A stretch of 64,000 nucleotides of DNA from Deltaproteobacteria bacterium (GCA_016186945.1 JACPKR010000025.1:19108-83107), one strand, 5' to 3'. Positions 17,695 through 26,968 are shown, counted from the first letter of the stretch. A program made the numbers and translations. The notes: generated by a model not told the origin, from the letters alone.

Positions 17695-19109
17695 AGGGAC
17701 TTGAGAAATGACATGAGTGCCTTCTCCTGACTCTCTCTTAAGGCAAGCACTGAAGGCTGCTGACGTTTCTTGCCGTTTTGGATGACAGCAAAAGCGACAA
17801 GCCCGTGTTGGGCATGGTGCAAGTAACCGCTCAGGTTTGAAACAGAGACCGGTGACGAAAGAGTTCCTGTTTTTGCGCGAAGCAAGCCGTGCGTCTGAGT
17901 TCCCGAAGCTCCGAAACGATGTTCGAGCGTTCCACTTTCTCCAGCAACGGGTAAGCTTGCGAGAAATTCCGGAAAAATCCTATAGTCCCTCCCCACCTTC
18001 ACCAGAAGGGTTGTAAGCTGCCTGGCACTCAAAGCACTTCCCTCGTCCAGGCCCGACCCATTCGTGAGGGTGAAATCCCCCTCAACTCCCTTCCCTCGCA
18101 GGTACCCCTCCAAGAACTTCGCACCAGCCGCAAAAGACCCTTGTCCACAACAATGGACTGCCAGACGCTTCAACAAGACGTCCGCCATGTAGTTGCTGGA
18201 ATACAGATTCAAACTTTTCACCAAGTCCGACAACGGTTTGCTCTTATGCGTGTAAAAATGGTGAGCCGTCCTGGGAAGCCGACCTTCCTTTACCGTCCCC
18301 CTGACTGAAATACCAACCGTGTTTAAAAACGATCGCACATAGCCCCCTGAAACCTGTATCGGATCATTTACGGCTCGGTAAAATTTCTGCAAAGGAAAGC
18401 CTTGCGGGATCGTCCCCTCGACAATCAGTTGGGTCCTTCCGTTAGCCGTGACTCTCCTCACGTTTACGTCGATTTCTGCATAGGATGAAGTGAGGGCATG
18501 ATTTTCCAAGCTCAACTCTTGCAAGGGAACCGGATCGAAATTCACCAGAGCAGGGCTGCCTACTTTTTCACCAGGCGCTACGTTTACAGCAACCGTGTTG
18601 AAATTGACCCCAAATGCCGTCACGGGAGCATGGAAAGCATGTTCCGTCTGATCTCTGCCTTGAATCCGCTCCCTGTCCCAGGCTTGCCCGTCGAATAGAC
18701 TGTTGTCGATAACAAGATTTCCTCTGAACTCGCGAATTCCCTTCGCTTTCCAATCAGCCGCGATCAGGAAAAGTTCCTCTGAAACAAGAAACGGGTCGCC
18801 ATCCCCCACGATTATCAAATCCCCGCTGACGACCCCCTTCTCCCTGTCCCCCGTGTAAAAAAAACGCGTTTCCATCTGAAAGGAAGGGGACAACGTTTCA
18901 AGAAGGGCGGCGGATAATACCAACTTCGCAATCGACGCAGGGATGAGAGCTTTTGTTGCCTGATGAGAGAAAAGGACTTTGCCATCCGAAAGGCGAACAA
19001 ACTCCACCGAAGCTTCGGCTTGTTCGCCAACCGTAAACACCTGATGGACCGTCTCCGCTCCAGCGAGAGAAGAGATAAAAAAAAGCACACCAAGAAAGTT
19101 CTTGCACAT
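17610..19109 (-). CDS. dacB: D-alanyl-D-alanine carboxypeptidase/endopeptidase, PBP4 (DacB) family, with repeat-encoded tail
   Basis: Periplasmic S13-type penicillin-binding protein that trims or cleaves peptidoglycan peptides. ATG 19109 with AGGAAAAGG upstream is preferred over TTG 19127; it gives the signal peptide 'MCKNFLGVLFFISSLAGAE'. Catalytic motifs are SxxK in 'PASIAKL', SxN in 'SSNYMAD' and KTG in 'RAKTGTL'. About 499 residues. The native C-terminus reads to 'MSFLKSLDS', then continues for about 25 residues through repeat A3 (WEKEFVERTFFEKK...PPPKKL) to a stop inside the repeat. Confidence 0.92.
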   Translation of the reverse strand: MCKNFLGVLFFISSLAGAETVHQVFTVGEQAEASVEFVRLSDGKVLFSHQATKALIPASIAKLVLSAALLETLSPSFQMETRFFYTGDREKGVVSGDLIIVGDGDPFLVSEELFLIAADWKAKGIREFRGNLVIDNSLFDGQAWDRERIQGRDQTEHAFHAPVTAFGVNFNTVAVNVAPGEKVGSPALVNFDPVPLQELSLENHALTSSYAEIDVNVRRVTANGRTQLIVEGTIPQGFPLQKFYRAVNDPIQVSGGYVRSFLNTVGISVRGTVKEGRLPRTAHHFYTHKSKPLSDLVKSLNLYSSNYMADVLLKRLAVHCCGQGSFAAGAKFLEGYLRGKGVEGDFTLTNGSGLDEGSALSARQLTTLLVKVGRDYRIFPEFLASLPVAGESGTLEHRFGASGTQTHGLLRAKTGTLSSPVSVSNLSGYLHHAQHGLVAFAVIQNGKKRQQPSVLALRESQEKALMSFLKSLDSIWEKEFVERTFFEKKFPSTPPPKKL

Positions 19110-19143
19110 GTTTAGCCTTTTCCTCAATTATATCGCTTTCCAA

Positions 19144-19193
19144 CAAGGTCTCCAAACCTCCTGCCCGGCAAGGTCTCCAAAACTCCTGCCCGG
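19144..19193. repeat. 25-bp tandem duplication
   Basis: Two adjacent 25-bp units (CAAGGTCTCCAAA[C/A]CTCCTGCCCGG) differ at one base and lead directly into the CAAGGAGG of repeat B4. They look like slippage copies of the B end. Confidence 0.8.
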
Positions 19194-19239
19194 CAAGGAG
19201 GTGGTTTGGAGGAAACTGCGCAGCTGGTTCCTCCAAGAA
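19194..19239 (+). repeat. Family B, copy B4 (core)
   Basis: CAAGGAGGTGGTTTGGAGGA followed by the CTGCGCAG centre and GGTTCCTCCAAGAA. It lies in the divergent dacB/trxB region, about 28 nt upstream of the trxB ATG. Confidence 0.8.
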
Positions 19240-19266
19240 TTGCCATGCAAACAACAGAGGTGCGCG

Positions 19267-20193
19267 ATGAATAACGTAACCATAATCGGCACGGGCCCCG
19301 CTGGCCTTACCGCAGCTATCTACACCGCTCGGGCAGGACTAGAGCCAGTCATTTATACGGGGATACAACACGGGGGCCAACTTACGACCACAACGGAAGT
19401 GGAAAATTACCCAGGTTTTGCAGACCCTATCATGGGGCCAAAGCTGATGGAAGACATGACTGAACAAGCAAAGCGCGTAGGGGCGAAGGTTCTCTACAGG
19501 GAAATTTCGAAAGTCGATTTCAGCTCTAACCCTTTGCGATTGTGGAATGATGACAACGAACTTATCGAAAGTAAAACTGTAATCATCGCCACCGGAGCAA
19601 CAGCCAAAACCCTCGGTTTGCCTGATGAGCATAAATTGATGGGCCGCGGTCTTTCGACATGCGCTACGTGTGATGGGTTTTTTTACAAAAACAAGAAAGT
19701 GCTCGTTGTAGGCGGTGGTGATTCGGCTATGGAAGAAGCTCTTTACCTTGCCAAGCTTTGCAAGGAACTTGTCCTGGTTCATAGACGGAAGGAGTTCCGA
19801 GCCTCACTCATCATGCTGGAACGAGCAAGGAAAAGTGGCAAAATCACGTTTATGTCACCGTTCACTGTCGCAACACTGTTACATGATCAGAGGGGGTTAA
19901 CAGGTGCGGTTTTGGAAAACACCCAGACTGGTGAAACACAAGAACTAGTCTGTGATGGCATTTTCTACGCCATTGGTCATAAGCCCAACTCTGAGATTTT
20001 TGCCCCATACGTGGACCGAGATAAAAACGGTTACATCCTTGTGACTGAGTTTGCAAAAACAAGGACCCCCGGGGTCTTTGCAGCAGGAGACATTGCGGAC
20101 CCCGTCTTCCGTCAAGCTATAACAGCAGCAGGGCTGGGCTGTCAGGCCGGTATTCAAGCAACGAAATATATCGAAGAACATCACGAGAGCTAA
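19267..20193 (+). CDS. trxB: Thioredoxin reductase
   Basis: NADPH-dependent flavoprotein that reduces thioredoxin. ATG 19267 has AGAGGTG just upstream and starts at the family N-terminus; the ORF-track start at 19102 reads through repeat B4. About 308 residues, the normal length. Motifs are the FAD-binding 'GTGPAGLTAAIYTARAG', 'ENYPGF', redox-active 'CATCDGFF', the NADP-binding 'VVGGGDSAMEEALYL' and the C-terminal 'GVFAAGDIADP'. It is followed 3 nt later by mrp on the same strand. Confidence 0.96.
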   Translation: MNNVTIIGTGPAGLTAAIYTARAGLEPVIYTGIQHGGQLTTTTEVENYPGFADPIMGPKLMEDMTEQAKRVGAKVLYREISKVDFSSNPLRLWNDDNELIESKTVIIATGATAKTLGLPDEHKLMGRGLSTCATCDGFFYKNKKVLVVGGGDSAMEEALYLAKLCKELVLVHRRKEFRASLIMLERARKSGKITFMSPFTVATLLHDQRGLTGAVLENTQTGETQELVCDGIFYAIGHKPNSEIFAPYVDRDKNGYILVTEFAKTRTPGVFAAGDIADPVFRQAITAAGLGCQAGIQATKYIEEHHES

Positions 20194-20196
20194 AAA

Positions 20197-21096
20197 ATGG
20201 CATTTTGGTCTAAGCGTCAAACCGAACACGTTATCTCACCACAACCCCAGACGCCGACAGAATCTGTCCCAGCAGAATCCGTTAACCCTCTTGCCAAAAT
20301 CGACAAGATTATCGCCATCGCATCTGGTAAAGGGGGCGTTGGCAAATCGACAGTCGCCGTGAATTTGGCAAAAGCCCTGGAGCAGAAAGGTGCCCGCGTA
20401 GGTCTTCTCGATGCAGATGTCATGGGACCGTCCGTGCCCATCATGCTGAAGCTTCCCACTCCGACAAGGATGAACGGTAAACTTGTTGTCCCTCCTCAAC
20501 ACGGAAACACAAAAGTGATGTCTTCGGCGATGTTCGCTCCTCAGGGGCGTGCGAACATCATGCGTGGGCCTATGGCTGGGAACTTTGTACGACAACTTCT
20601 CTTGCAAGTCGACTGGGGGGAATTGGACTACCTCATTATCGACTACCCACCGGGGACGGGTGATATTCAACTCTCTCTTTCGCAGACAAGCCCGATGACG
20701 GCAGCTATTTTAGTCTCTACGCCACAAGATATTGCTTTAGCGGATGTGGGAAAAGCTGCTCAGATGTTTGAAACGCTCAAGTTACCCGTCCTCGGAGTGG
20801 TCGAAACGATGAGCTGGTTTGTCTGTGATCAATGTGAGAAAAGGCACTTTATCTTCAAGCAAGGCGGGGCTGAAACGTTCGCTAAAAGGTTGGGAATTCC
20901 TCTCCTGGGGCAAATCCCCCTCGACCCTGCTCTTACAGAATGCAGTGACAGTGGAGAACCAATCGTCACAAGAATGGGAAACTCTCCCTCCGCACAAGCC
21001 TTTTACGAAGCCGCTGACAAAATCCTGGGGGAACTCTCGGTCCTTCAAGAACAGAAACATGATGGGCTTTTGTCCTTTAGTTTAACCTGGCAATGA
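20197..21096 (+). CDS. mrp: Mrp/ApbC-type P-loop ATPase, Fe-S cluster carrier
   Basis: Cytoplasmic Mrp/NBP35-family ATPase that loads or carries iron-sulfur clusters. It has the deviant Walker A 'GKGGVGKST', 'LDADVMGPSVP', 'IIDYPPGTGDIQLSLSQ' and the cluster-binding CxxC in 'CDQCEKRHFIF'. 299 residues, with a ~40-residue Pro/Ser-rich leader instead of the full DUF59 domain found in longer Mrp proteins. The stop overlaps the DUF971 gene by 4 nt (ATGA), consistent with the known Mrp-DUF971 association. Confidence 0.93.
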   Translation: MAFWSKRQTEHVISPQPQTPTESVPAESVNPLAKIDKIIAIASGKGGVGKSTVAVNLAKALEQKGARVGLLDADVMGPSVPIMLKLPTPTRMNGKLVVPPQHGNTKVMSSAMFAPQGRANIMRGPMAGNFVRQLLLQVDWGELDYLIIDYPPGTGDIQLSLSQTSPMTAAILVSTPQDIALADVGKAAQMFETLKLPVLGVVETMSWFVCDQCEKRHFIFKQGGAETFAKRLGIPLLGQIPLDPALTECSDSGEPIVTRMGNSPSAQAFYEAADKILGELSVLQEQKHDGLLSFSLTWQ

Positions 21097-21395
21097 GTAA
21101 AGAAATGAAAATCATGGGCGTCAAGGAACTTTGGCAGGTCGACGATAAAACCTTAGCCATCTTGTGGACCGACAAAGTAGAACAACACTACGATGTCGTC
21201 GAATTGCGGAGAAAATGCCCCTGCGCAGCTTGCGTGGATGAGCGTACGGGCAAACGCACCCTCGCTCCTGAAAATGTGGCAGACACGGTCCGTCCCAAGC
21301 TTTTAAAATCAGTGGGAAGATATGCGCTCACAATTCAGTTCAGTGACGGTCACGAGACAGGGATTTACACATTCGACTATTTACGGAACCTATAG
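21093..21395 (+). CDS. DUF971 (gamma-BBH N-terminal-like) protein
   Basis: A 100-residue protein with the DUF971 pattern: an initial beta strand ('VKELWQVDDKTLAILWTD'), 'LRRKCPCAACVDE' and the terminal 'IQFSDGHETGIYTFDYLRNL'. DUF971 domains occur alone next to mrp or fused to it, and at the N-terminus of gamma-butyrobetaine hydroxylase. A role in Fe-S assembly is inferred from context. The stop codon TAG belongs to the CTATAG end of repeat A4, as with cusA. Confidence 0.88.
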   Translation: MSKEMKIMGVKELWQVDDKTLAILWTDKVEQHYDVVELRRKCPCAACVDERTGKRTLAPENVADTVRPKLLKSVGRYALTIQFSDGHETGIYTFDYLRNL

Positions 21396-21488
21396 TGTTC
21401 ACTTCAATATCAAAAGTTTTTTGGGGGGAGGCATGGAGGGGAACTTTTTTTCAAAAAAGGTCCTCTCCACAAATTCTTTTTCTCAAAT
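21390..21488 (-). repeat. Family A, copy A4 (internal deletion)
   Basis: CTATAGTGTTCA joins directly to CTTCAATATC, dropping most of the right half, then continues to TCTTTTTCTCAAAT. The outer ACTATAG of the other end is missing. It bridges the convergent DUF971 and sucD genes and supplies a stop codon to each. Confidence 0.85.
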
Positions 21489-22361
21489 CTTCCGCAACAA
21501 CGCCTTGGCCATTGTTTTTCCTATCTCCGCAGGGGAGCGTGAAACGGTAACTCCAGCTGCTTGAAGAGCTTCTATTTTCTCCTGAGCGGTCCCTTTTCCC
21601 CCACTGATGATCGCTCCCGCATGACCCATGCGTTTTCCTTTGGGGGCCGTTACCCCTGCTATAAATCCGCAGACAGGCTTACGAACATTTGCCTTGATAA
21701 AGGCTGCTGCCTTGATCTCCGCGTCACCTCCGATTTCGCCTATCATGACGATGGCTTCAGTTTGCGGATCCTGTTCAAACATTTCCAGCAGGTCGACGAA
21801 GTTTGTTCCAATGATCGGATCTCCACCGATCCCCACGCATGTCGACTGTCCTAGCCCCACGAGTGAAGTCTGGTTGACAGCTTCGTAAGTCAGAGTTCCC
21901 GATCGAGAGATGATCCCGACCTTACCCGATCTGTGTACATGTCCCGGCATGATTCCAATCTTGCAGGAGCCCGGGGTAATAACCCCAGGGCAATTGGGGC
22001 CGATCAGACGCGAGCGGCTTCGGTCTAACGCTTTTTTCACGGGAATCATGTCCATCACGGGAATTCCTTCCGTAATGCAGACGATAAGTTCAATGCCGCA
22101 ATGGATAGCCTCAAGGATCGCGTCGGCAGCGACCGGTGGAGGGACAAAAATCATGCTAGCGTTGCACCCAGTTTTTTCCTTCGCCTCCCGGACGGTGTCG
22201 AACACGGGCAAGCCCGCAACTTCCTCCCCTCCCTTCCCTGGCGTCACACCCCCTACAAAACGAGGCGCATATTCATGAGAAAGTTTTGTATGAAACAACC
22301 CCGACTTCCCCGTAATGCCTTGTGTGATCACACGGGTGTCCTTACCTACTAAAATACCCAC
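21483..22361 (-). CDS. sucD: Succinyl-CoA ligase, alpha subunit
   Basis: Alpha subunit of the TCA-cycle enzyme making succinate and ATP/GTP from succinyl-CoA. 292 residues, normal. It has the CoA-binding '[13 protein letters not shown]', '[10 protein letters not shown]' and the phosphohistidine motif '[10 protein letters not shown]'. GTG start at 22361 with AAGGAGG upstream, 11 nt after sucC. The last codons read LLRKI then TGA, and the TGA lies in the ATTTGAGAAAAAG edge of repeat A4, so the exact C-terminus may have been altered. Confidence 0.96.
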   Translation of the reverse strand: MGILVGKDTRVITQGITGKSGLFHTKLSHEYAPRFVGGVTPGKGGEEVAGLPVFDTVREAKEKTGCNASMIFVPPPVAADAILEAIHCGIELIVCITEGIPVMDMIPVKKALDRSRSRLIGPNCPGVITPGSCKIGIMPGHVHRSGKVGIISRSGTLTYEAVNQTSLVGLGQSTCVGIGGDPIIGTNFVDLLEMFEQDPQTEAIVMIGEIGGDAEIKAAAFIKANVRKPVCGFIAGVTAPKGKRMGHAGAIISGGKGTAQEKIEALQAAGVTVSRSPAEIGKTMAKALLRKI

Positions 22362-22372
22362 CGCACGCCTCC

Positions 22373-23542
22373 TTATTTCGCTTGCTTTACTGCTTCAACA
22401 ACTTTCCTGGCACCGTCCGCCATATCTTCGGCAGAGATGATATCAAGATTGGACTTCGCAAGGATCGCCTTCCCTTCCTGGACGTTTGTCCCCTCGAGTC
22501 GGACCACAAGGGGAACCTTCACCCCCAACTCTTCTCCGGAATGAATGATGCCCTTTGCTATAACATCACATCGCATGATCCCACCAAAGATATTAACGAA
22601 GATCCCTTCGACTTTCTTATCCTGCAAAATGATCCGAAAGGCGTTCTTGACCTGATCTTCATTTGCCCCCCCGCCTACATCAAGGAAGTTTGCAGGCTCA
22701 CCGCCGTAAACCTTGATAATATCCATGGTCGACATCGCAAGACCTGCTCCGTTCACCATGCATCCGATACTCCCATCCAGGCCGATATAGCTTAAGCCAT
22801 GCTTGGAAGCTTCCACTTCCCGCATATCCTCCTCGTCGAAATCACGAAGAGCATCAATCTCCTTCTGTCGAAAGAGAGCATTGTCGTCGAAGTTCATCTT
22901 TCCGTCGAGCGCCAACATTTTCCCATCTTTGGTAACTACGAGAGGATTGATTTCCAAAAGGGAGAAGTCATGCTTCTGGAAGAGCGAGTATAGTTTCTGG
23001 ATGATGGCCTTGAGCTGCTTTTTTTCCTCTTGGGGAATATCAATGCGGAAAAGAAGTTCTCTCAGAAGGAAGTCGTGTAAACCGATCGTAGGGTCTACAC
23101 GGACTGTGATGATTTTTTCGGGAGTTTTCGAAGCAACTTCTTCGATATCCATACCCCCCGCCAAGGAAAACATAACAGCGATGTTTGCTGTCTCTCTATC
23201 CACAAGGAGAGCTAGATAATATTCTTTGGCAATATCGCTCCCCGCCTCGATATAAACTTTGCGCACAAGTTTTCCGTCTTCCCCTGTCTGGTGTGTGCGC
23301 AGGGTCATCCCCAACATTGTGTCTGCAATCGCCCTACAGGCTTCCGGGCTGTTTGCCAATTTCACGCCTCCTGCCTTTCCTCGACCACCGGCATGAACCT
23401 GTGCCTTTACAACAGCAACTGGTACATTAAGCCGACGAAAGGCAAATTCCGCTTCCACGGGAGACCGTGCAAGGTATCCTTCGGGAACAGGAACCTGGTG
23501 ACTGCGAAAAATTCGTTTCGCCTGATATTCATGAATGTTCAT
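22373..23542 (-). CDS. sucC: Succinyl-CoA ligase, beta subunit
   Basis: ATP-grasp beta subunit paired with sucD. 389 residues, normal. N-terminus '[20 protein letters not shown]', '[17 protein letters not shown]' in the ATP-grasp domain, '[20 protein letters not shown]' and the C-terminal CoA-ligase segment '[14 protein letters not shown]'. AAGGGC precedes ATG 23542. sucC-sucD are in the usual order and co-transcribed. Confidence 0.97.
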   Translation of the reverse strand: MNIHEYQAKRIFRSHQVPVPEGYLARSPVEAEFAFRRLNVPVAVVKAQVHAGGRGKAGGVKLANSPEACRAIADTMLGMTLRTHQTGEDGKLVRKVYIEAGSDIAKEYYLALLVDRETANIAVMFSLAGGMDIEEVASKTPEKIITVRVDPTIGLHDFLLRELLFRIDIPQEEKKQLKAIIQKLYSLFQKHDFSLLEINPLVVTKDGKMLALDGKMNFDDNALFRQKEIDALRDFDEEDMREVEASKHGLSYIGLDGSIGCMVNGAGLAMSTMDIIKVYGGEPANFLDVGGGANEDQVKNAFRIILQDKKVEGIFVNIFGGIMRCDVIAKGIIHSGEELGVKVPLVVRLEGTNVQEGKAILAKSNLDIISAEDMADGARKVVEAVKQAK

Positions 23543-23618
23543 TTTCTGCCCTTCAAAATTTAGGGGGAAGGTTATGACATCGAGACGAGCAAATCAACAG
23601 CCATTTGAAGCCCGCTTA

Positions 23619-23663
23619 GCAAGGAGGTGGTTTGGAGGAAACTGCGCAGCTGGTTCCTCCAAG
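23619..23663 (+). repeat. Family B, copy B5 (core)
   Basis: GCAAGGAGGTGGTTTGGAGG then CTGCGCAG and GGTTCCTCCAAG. It ends 2 nt from the stop of the PocR/sigma-54 regulator and lies between that gene and sucC. Confidence 0.8.
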
Positions 23664-23665
23664 AG

Positions 23666-25228
23666 TTAACCCGCCTTTCGCTCTTTCTTTCCCAAGCCGT
23701 ATTTTTCCACCTTCATAATAAGATTCGCACGGCTCATTCCCAGCTCTTTTGCTAGCAGCGATTTATTCCAGTGCGTGCGATTAAGCCCCTCGCGTATCAT
23801 TTCAAACTCGACCTGTTCGAGGACGTCTTTCAACTTTCCCGTCTGAGTTTCCACAACTTTGACACCCCCTCCGTCCCCAACACGGGCGGAAAGGTCGTCG
23901 GCGCTCAATGTCGGCTCCTCCCCTGCTAGAACGTAAAGGCGCTCGATTTCATTTTCCAACTCTCGAACGTTCCCGGGCCAGTGGTAAGAGAGAAGCTTAT
24001 GCAGGCATTTCTTGTCAGGTTGTTTGATGTCAGTGTTCATGCTTTCCGCGAATTGCTTCAGAAAATGCTCAATCAGAAGGGGAATGTCCTCACTTCTTTC
24101 TCGCAGAGGTGGAACACGAAGGTTAATTACGTTGAGTCTATAATAAAGGTCTTCCCGAAACTTTCCATTCCTGACCATTTCTTCCAAAGCCTGGTTTGTA
24201 GCGGCTAATACCCGCGTGCTTGTATGCTTTGTCTCTGTATCCCCAACGGGACGGTAGCTTCCTTCCTGTAGCACCCGCAGAAGCTTGACTTGCATTGCCA
24301 GAGGCATATCTCCAATTTCATCCAGGAAAAGCGTACCGTCATTGGCAATTTCGAAAAGGCTCTTTTTATCTTTGAAAGCTCCGGTAAAGGCACCTTTGAC
24401 ATGGCCGAAAAGTTCCGATTCGAGAAGATTTTCGTTGAAAGCTCCGCAGTTGAGCGCAACAAACTTCCCCCGTCGCCGCTTCGAATTGTAGTGCAGAGCG
24501 CGCGCTATCAGCTCTTTTCCCGTTCCGTTCTCACCCTCTATGAGGACAATGGCTGTAGAGTCTTTTATCCTTTCTATCAGGGAGTAGAGCTTCTGCATTT
24601 CGTGAGACTTCCCCACCATCTTACTGAATTCGTATCGGCTCATGAGTTCAGTTTTCAGCTCATCCACTTCCTTTTTCACGTTCCACAGGTTGGAATACGC
24701 AAGCAGAATCTCAGCAACTACCATCTCGATCATCTCGGTTAGGTACTGAACTTCCTTGGCGCTTAAGACTGGCAGGTTCTCCACATAGTTTTGAAGTTGA
24801 GTATCGGACTTAAAAAGGTTCTGAAGGGTCTTTTTGATCTGAGTTTTTTGCTCTTTCTCCGTCTCCTGGGCTATGAATCCATCTCCAAAGACACTTCCCA
24901 GGTATTTTCCCTCTACTGTAATGGGCACCGTTATGGTCGAAAATCCTGCGTGACAGTACCCTTTTTCCGTCTTGTCGTGACCTTTTAGATCTTTTGTTTT
25001 TCGAACAGTCCCCAGACATCCTCGGAACCCTTTATCGTCGGCGGCAATCCCTCTGCACACCTGGTGAATGGGGTTGAAAAACTTACCCTTGGGGACCCCT
25101 CGCAAATATCCACGGTGGTCGGTGAAGTTGAGTTGAACCTTCCACCATTCCCCCACAATTTCTCGCAATCTCCTGATGACATGCAGTTTGTCAAAATCCT
25201 CCCACGGAAGGAAATCATCTTCGTCCAT
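23666..25228 (-). CDS. Sigma-54-dependent activator with PocR sensory domain
   Basis: Bacterial enhancer-binding protein of about 520 residues. ATG 25228 (GGAGG upstream) is preferred to GTG 25252. The N-terminal PocR-type ligand domain occupies about 15-175 ('HQVCRGIAADDKGFRGCLGT', 'GYCHAGFSTITVPI', Cys-rich). The AAA+ domain (about 200-435) has Walker A 'GENGTGKELIA' (usually GESGTGKE), the sigma-54-contacting 'GAFTGA' and 'LFLDEIGDMPL'. The Fis-type HTH is at the C-terminus ('NKSLLAKELGMSRANLIMKV'). Targets are unknown; sucCD lie immediately downstream on the same strand. Confidence 0.92.
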   Translation of the reverse strand: MDEDDFLPWEDFDKLHVIRRLREIVGEWWKVQLNFTDHRGYLRGVPKGKFFNPIHQVCRGIAADDKGFRGCLGTVRKTKDLKGHDKTEKGYCHAGFSTITVPITVEGKYLGSVFGDGFIAQETEKEQKTQIKKTLQNLFKSDTQLQNYVENLPVLSAKEVQYLTEMIEMVVAEILLAYSNLWNVKKEVDELKTELMSRYEFSKMVGKSHEMQKLYSLIERIKDSTAIVLIEGENGTGKELIARALHYNSKRRRGKFVALNCGAFNENLLESELFGHVKGAFTGAFKDKKSLFEIANDGTLFLDEIGDMPLAMQVKLLRVLQEGSYRPVGDTETKHTSTRVLAATNQALEEMVRNGKFREDLYYRLNVINLRVPPLRERSEDIPLLIEHFLKQFAESMNTDIKQPDKKCLHKLLSYHWPGNVRELENEIERLYVLAGEEPTLSADDLSARVGDGGGVKVVETQTGKLKDVLEQVEFEMIREGLNRTHWNKSLLAKELGMSRANLIMKVEKYGLGKKERKAG

Positions 25229-25297
25229 GGTCACAAACCTCCGAAAATCCACGTCTCTGTTTGAATTTTCGGCAATTTGTCAAAAATCTTTACATTC

Positions 25298-25460
25298 ATT
25301 TGAGAAAAAGGATTTGTGGAGAGGACTTTTTTTGAAAAAAAGTTCCCCTCCACGCCTCCCCCCAAAAAACCTTAGATATTGAAGTTTTTTGAAAAGGGGC
25401 TTGGGGAAAGAGCTTTTTTCAAAAAGTTTTTCCCCAAATTGATTATCTTGAATACTATAG
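25298..25460 (+). repeat. Family A, copy A5 (left tip missing)
   Basis: Starts at ATTTGAGAAAAAGG, lacking CTATAGT, and ends at AATACTATAG. The last three bases overlap the left 20-bp direct repeat that flanks the AbiE module. It lies about 70 bp upstream of the PocR regulator start. Confidence 0.88.
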
Positions 25461-25477
25461 ATACGCTGCACATGAGG
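25458..25477. repeat. 20-bp direct repeat, left copy, flanking the AbiE module
   Basis: TAGATACGCTGCACATGAGG, identical to 27110-27129. It starts in the end of repeat A5. Confidence 0.85.
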
Positions 25478-25487
25478 AGAGTTTTGA

Positions 25488-26360
25488 CTACATGTTTGAC
25501 AAGTTTTTACGTATTTCTTTGCCTGATTCGCCTATCAAAAAAACCACAAAAGACCATAGATCATCCTGTGCGGCAATTTTGTTAATCTCTTTTAATGGCA
25601 AAAAGCGAAGCATCTCTCTTTCAAATTCCGATTTAAGACTGCTATCTTCCGACAGCAACCTGAATCGTTGGGAGAAAAGATCCCAAAAATATTTTTGGGT
25701 TAATTTTCTGTCCTGAAGTTTGTTAGGGATCAGCCCAAATCTTGGTTTTAGTCCTTGTCCATGGAGCCAGATCATATCCCACAAATCTCGGTACTTTACT
25801 CTATTGGGACGTAGCGCAAAGGCCAACAGCTTATCAACATAAATTTCTTCACGACTTTGAGCCTGCAAAACCAAGCCGGATGTTCCCATATCAACACCAT
25901 AGGGATTGAGCAGCATCATAGGTTGTTTTTCATATGAGGGTACAGCACAAATATCTATATTAATTCGTTGTGCTGGGCGAGCTTTTTGTTTAGGTCTAGT
26001 ATCAATTTTAACTTTCCAAGTGTCCACATTTTTGCTCTCTTTTACAGGTTGGCTGACGCTTACTTTTAAGCCATATTTTTTATTCAAGTCATCTATTAGT
26101 AGATCTCCCATTGTAGATAAACTATTTCGAGAAAAATTTTCTCCGCCAGTAAAATCCAAATCTTCACTTAGCCTAATTCCCCCATAGCAGATTCTCAGAC
26201 AGGTACCGCCTATAAATGTTAAGTTGGTGAGCAGGCTGCTTTGGCTTAGTGTTCTTAAAATATCGTGATGCAGCAGTTCTTTTTCAACGACAGTCTTTAA
26301 CGGAGATAGATCATGTCGGTTTTTCAATGCTTCTGTTAGTAGCCGGTCAAATAAGTTCAT
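25488..26360 (-). CDS. abiEii: AbiEii/AbiGii-type nucleotidyltransferase toxin
   Basis: Toxin of a type IV-like AbiE toxin-antitoxin pair. The family is a DNA-polymerase-beta-type nucleotidyltransferase that blocks growth, in part by modifying tRNA, and gives abortive phage infection. 290 residues, with the family motifs 'FIGGTCLRICYGG' and 'RLSEDLDFTGG' (catalytic acidic pair) and a later Lys-containing segment 'EIYVDKLLAFALRPNRVKYRDLWDM'. It overlaps the antitoxin gene by 14 nt, the usual antitoxin-toxin order. Confidence 0.92.
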   Translation of the reverse strand: MNLFDRLLTEALKNRHDLSPLKTVVEKELLHHDILRTLSQSSLLTNLTFIGGTCLRICYGGIRLSEDLDFTGGENFSRNSLSTMGDLLIDDLNKKYGLKVSVSQPVKESKNVDTWKVKIDTRPKQKARPAQRINIDICAVPSYEKQPMMLLNPYGVDMGTSGLVLQAQSREEIYVDKLLAFALRPNRVKYRDLWDMIWLHGQGLKPRFGLIPNKLQDRKLTQKYFWDLFSQRFRLLSEDSSLKSEFEREMLRFLPLKEINKIAAQDDLWSFVVFLIGESGKEIRKNLSNM

Positions 26361-26895
26361 TTATAGTATCCTCATCGATTAAGTCACGATTTCGACCTGT
26401 CGCTTTCATATCTCTCAAGGCCAAGGTAACATTGGCACGCCATAACCCACAGTCATGGTCGTAAGTAAGCTGCTTTATAAGATCAGAGGGTTTTTGGTTG
26501 GTGTGAACAAACTCAATAATTCCAAAATCGTTGCAATTAATGATGTTGCTCCTGCCGGACGACATAATTGATATTCGGTTTATCGGGATTTGTGAAATAA
26601 CCCCCGCATCGCTTAACACTGTTTCTAAACTGATATAATTAAGTTCATCGGCTCTGATCAAAGCTGCCGCATGAAATAGCAGCAGACCATCTGGTGGAAG
26701 AGCTTTTTCAAAAAGATATAGTCCTCGACATACACGAACAAGCAACCCGGAGTGTACAGCTCTGCTGAACAAGGTCTTAAAAGCTGAGTCAGATAAATTA
26801 GGATAAAGAGGTCGTAAATCACGCAGCGTAAATAGATAATGTTTATCATTGGCGTTTTTAGAGAGCCATTGATCAAGCTGTTTTATCGGCTGCAT
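26347..26895 (-). CDS. abiEi: AbiEi antitoxin/transcriptional repressor
   Basis: Antitoxin of the AbiE pair, with an N-terminal winged-helix ('LYPNLSDSAFKTLFSRAVHSGLLVRVCRGLYLF', in parts) and a C-terminal antitoxin domain. I start it at ATG 26895 because the predicted promoter places transcription start near 26919; the ORF-track ATG at 26913 would leave almost no leader and no Shine-Dalgarno. About 182 residues. AbiEi proteins repress their own promoter by binding inverted repeats, and a perfect one overlaps the -10 here. Confidence 0.9.
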   Translation of the reverse strand: MQPIKQLDQWLSKNANDKHYLFTLRDLRPLYPNLSDSAFKTLFSRAVHSGLLVRVCRGLYLFEKALPPDGLLLFHAAALIRADELNYISLETVLSDAGVISQIPINRISIMSSGRSNIINCNDFGIIEFVHTNQKPSDLIKQLTYDHDCGLWRANVTLALRDMKATGRNRDLIDEDTINELI

Positions 26896-26914
26896 CTCGC
26901 TGTAACTCCACATT

Positions 26915-26935
26915 AAGTTACACTTAGTGTAACTT
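26915..26935. promoter_or_regulatory. Probable AbiEi operator (21-bp perfect inverted repeat)
   Basis: Arms AAGTTACACT and AGTGTAACTT around one T. A further half-like TGTAAC sits at 26901. The palindrome covers the -10 of the predicted abiE promoter, as expected for negative autoregulation. Confidence 0.75.
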
Positions 26936-26954
26936 TTTGTATAGCATAAGTCAA
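26926..26954 (-). promoter_or_regulatory. abiE promoter
   Basis: On the minus strand: TTGACT (26949-26954), 17-bp spacer, TACACT (26926-26931), the latter inside the palindrome. Confidence 0.65.
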
Positions 26955-26968
26955 AATCATTCTCAAGA

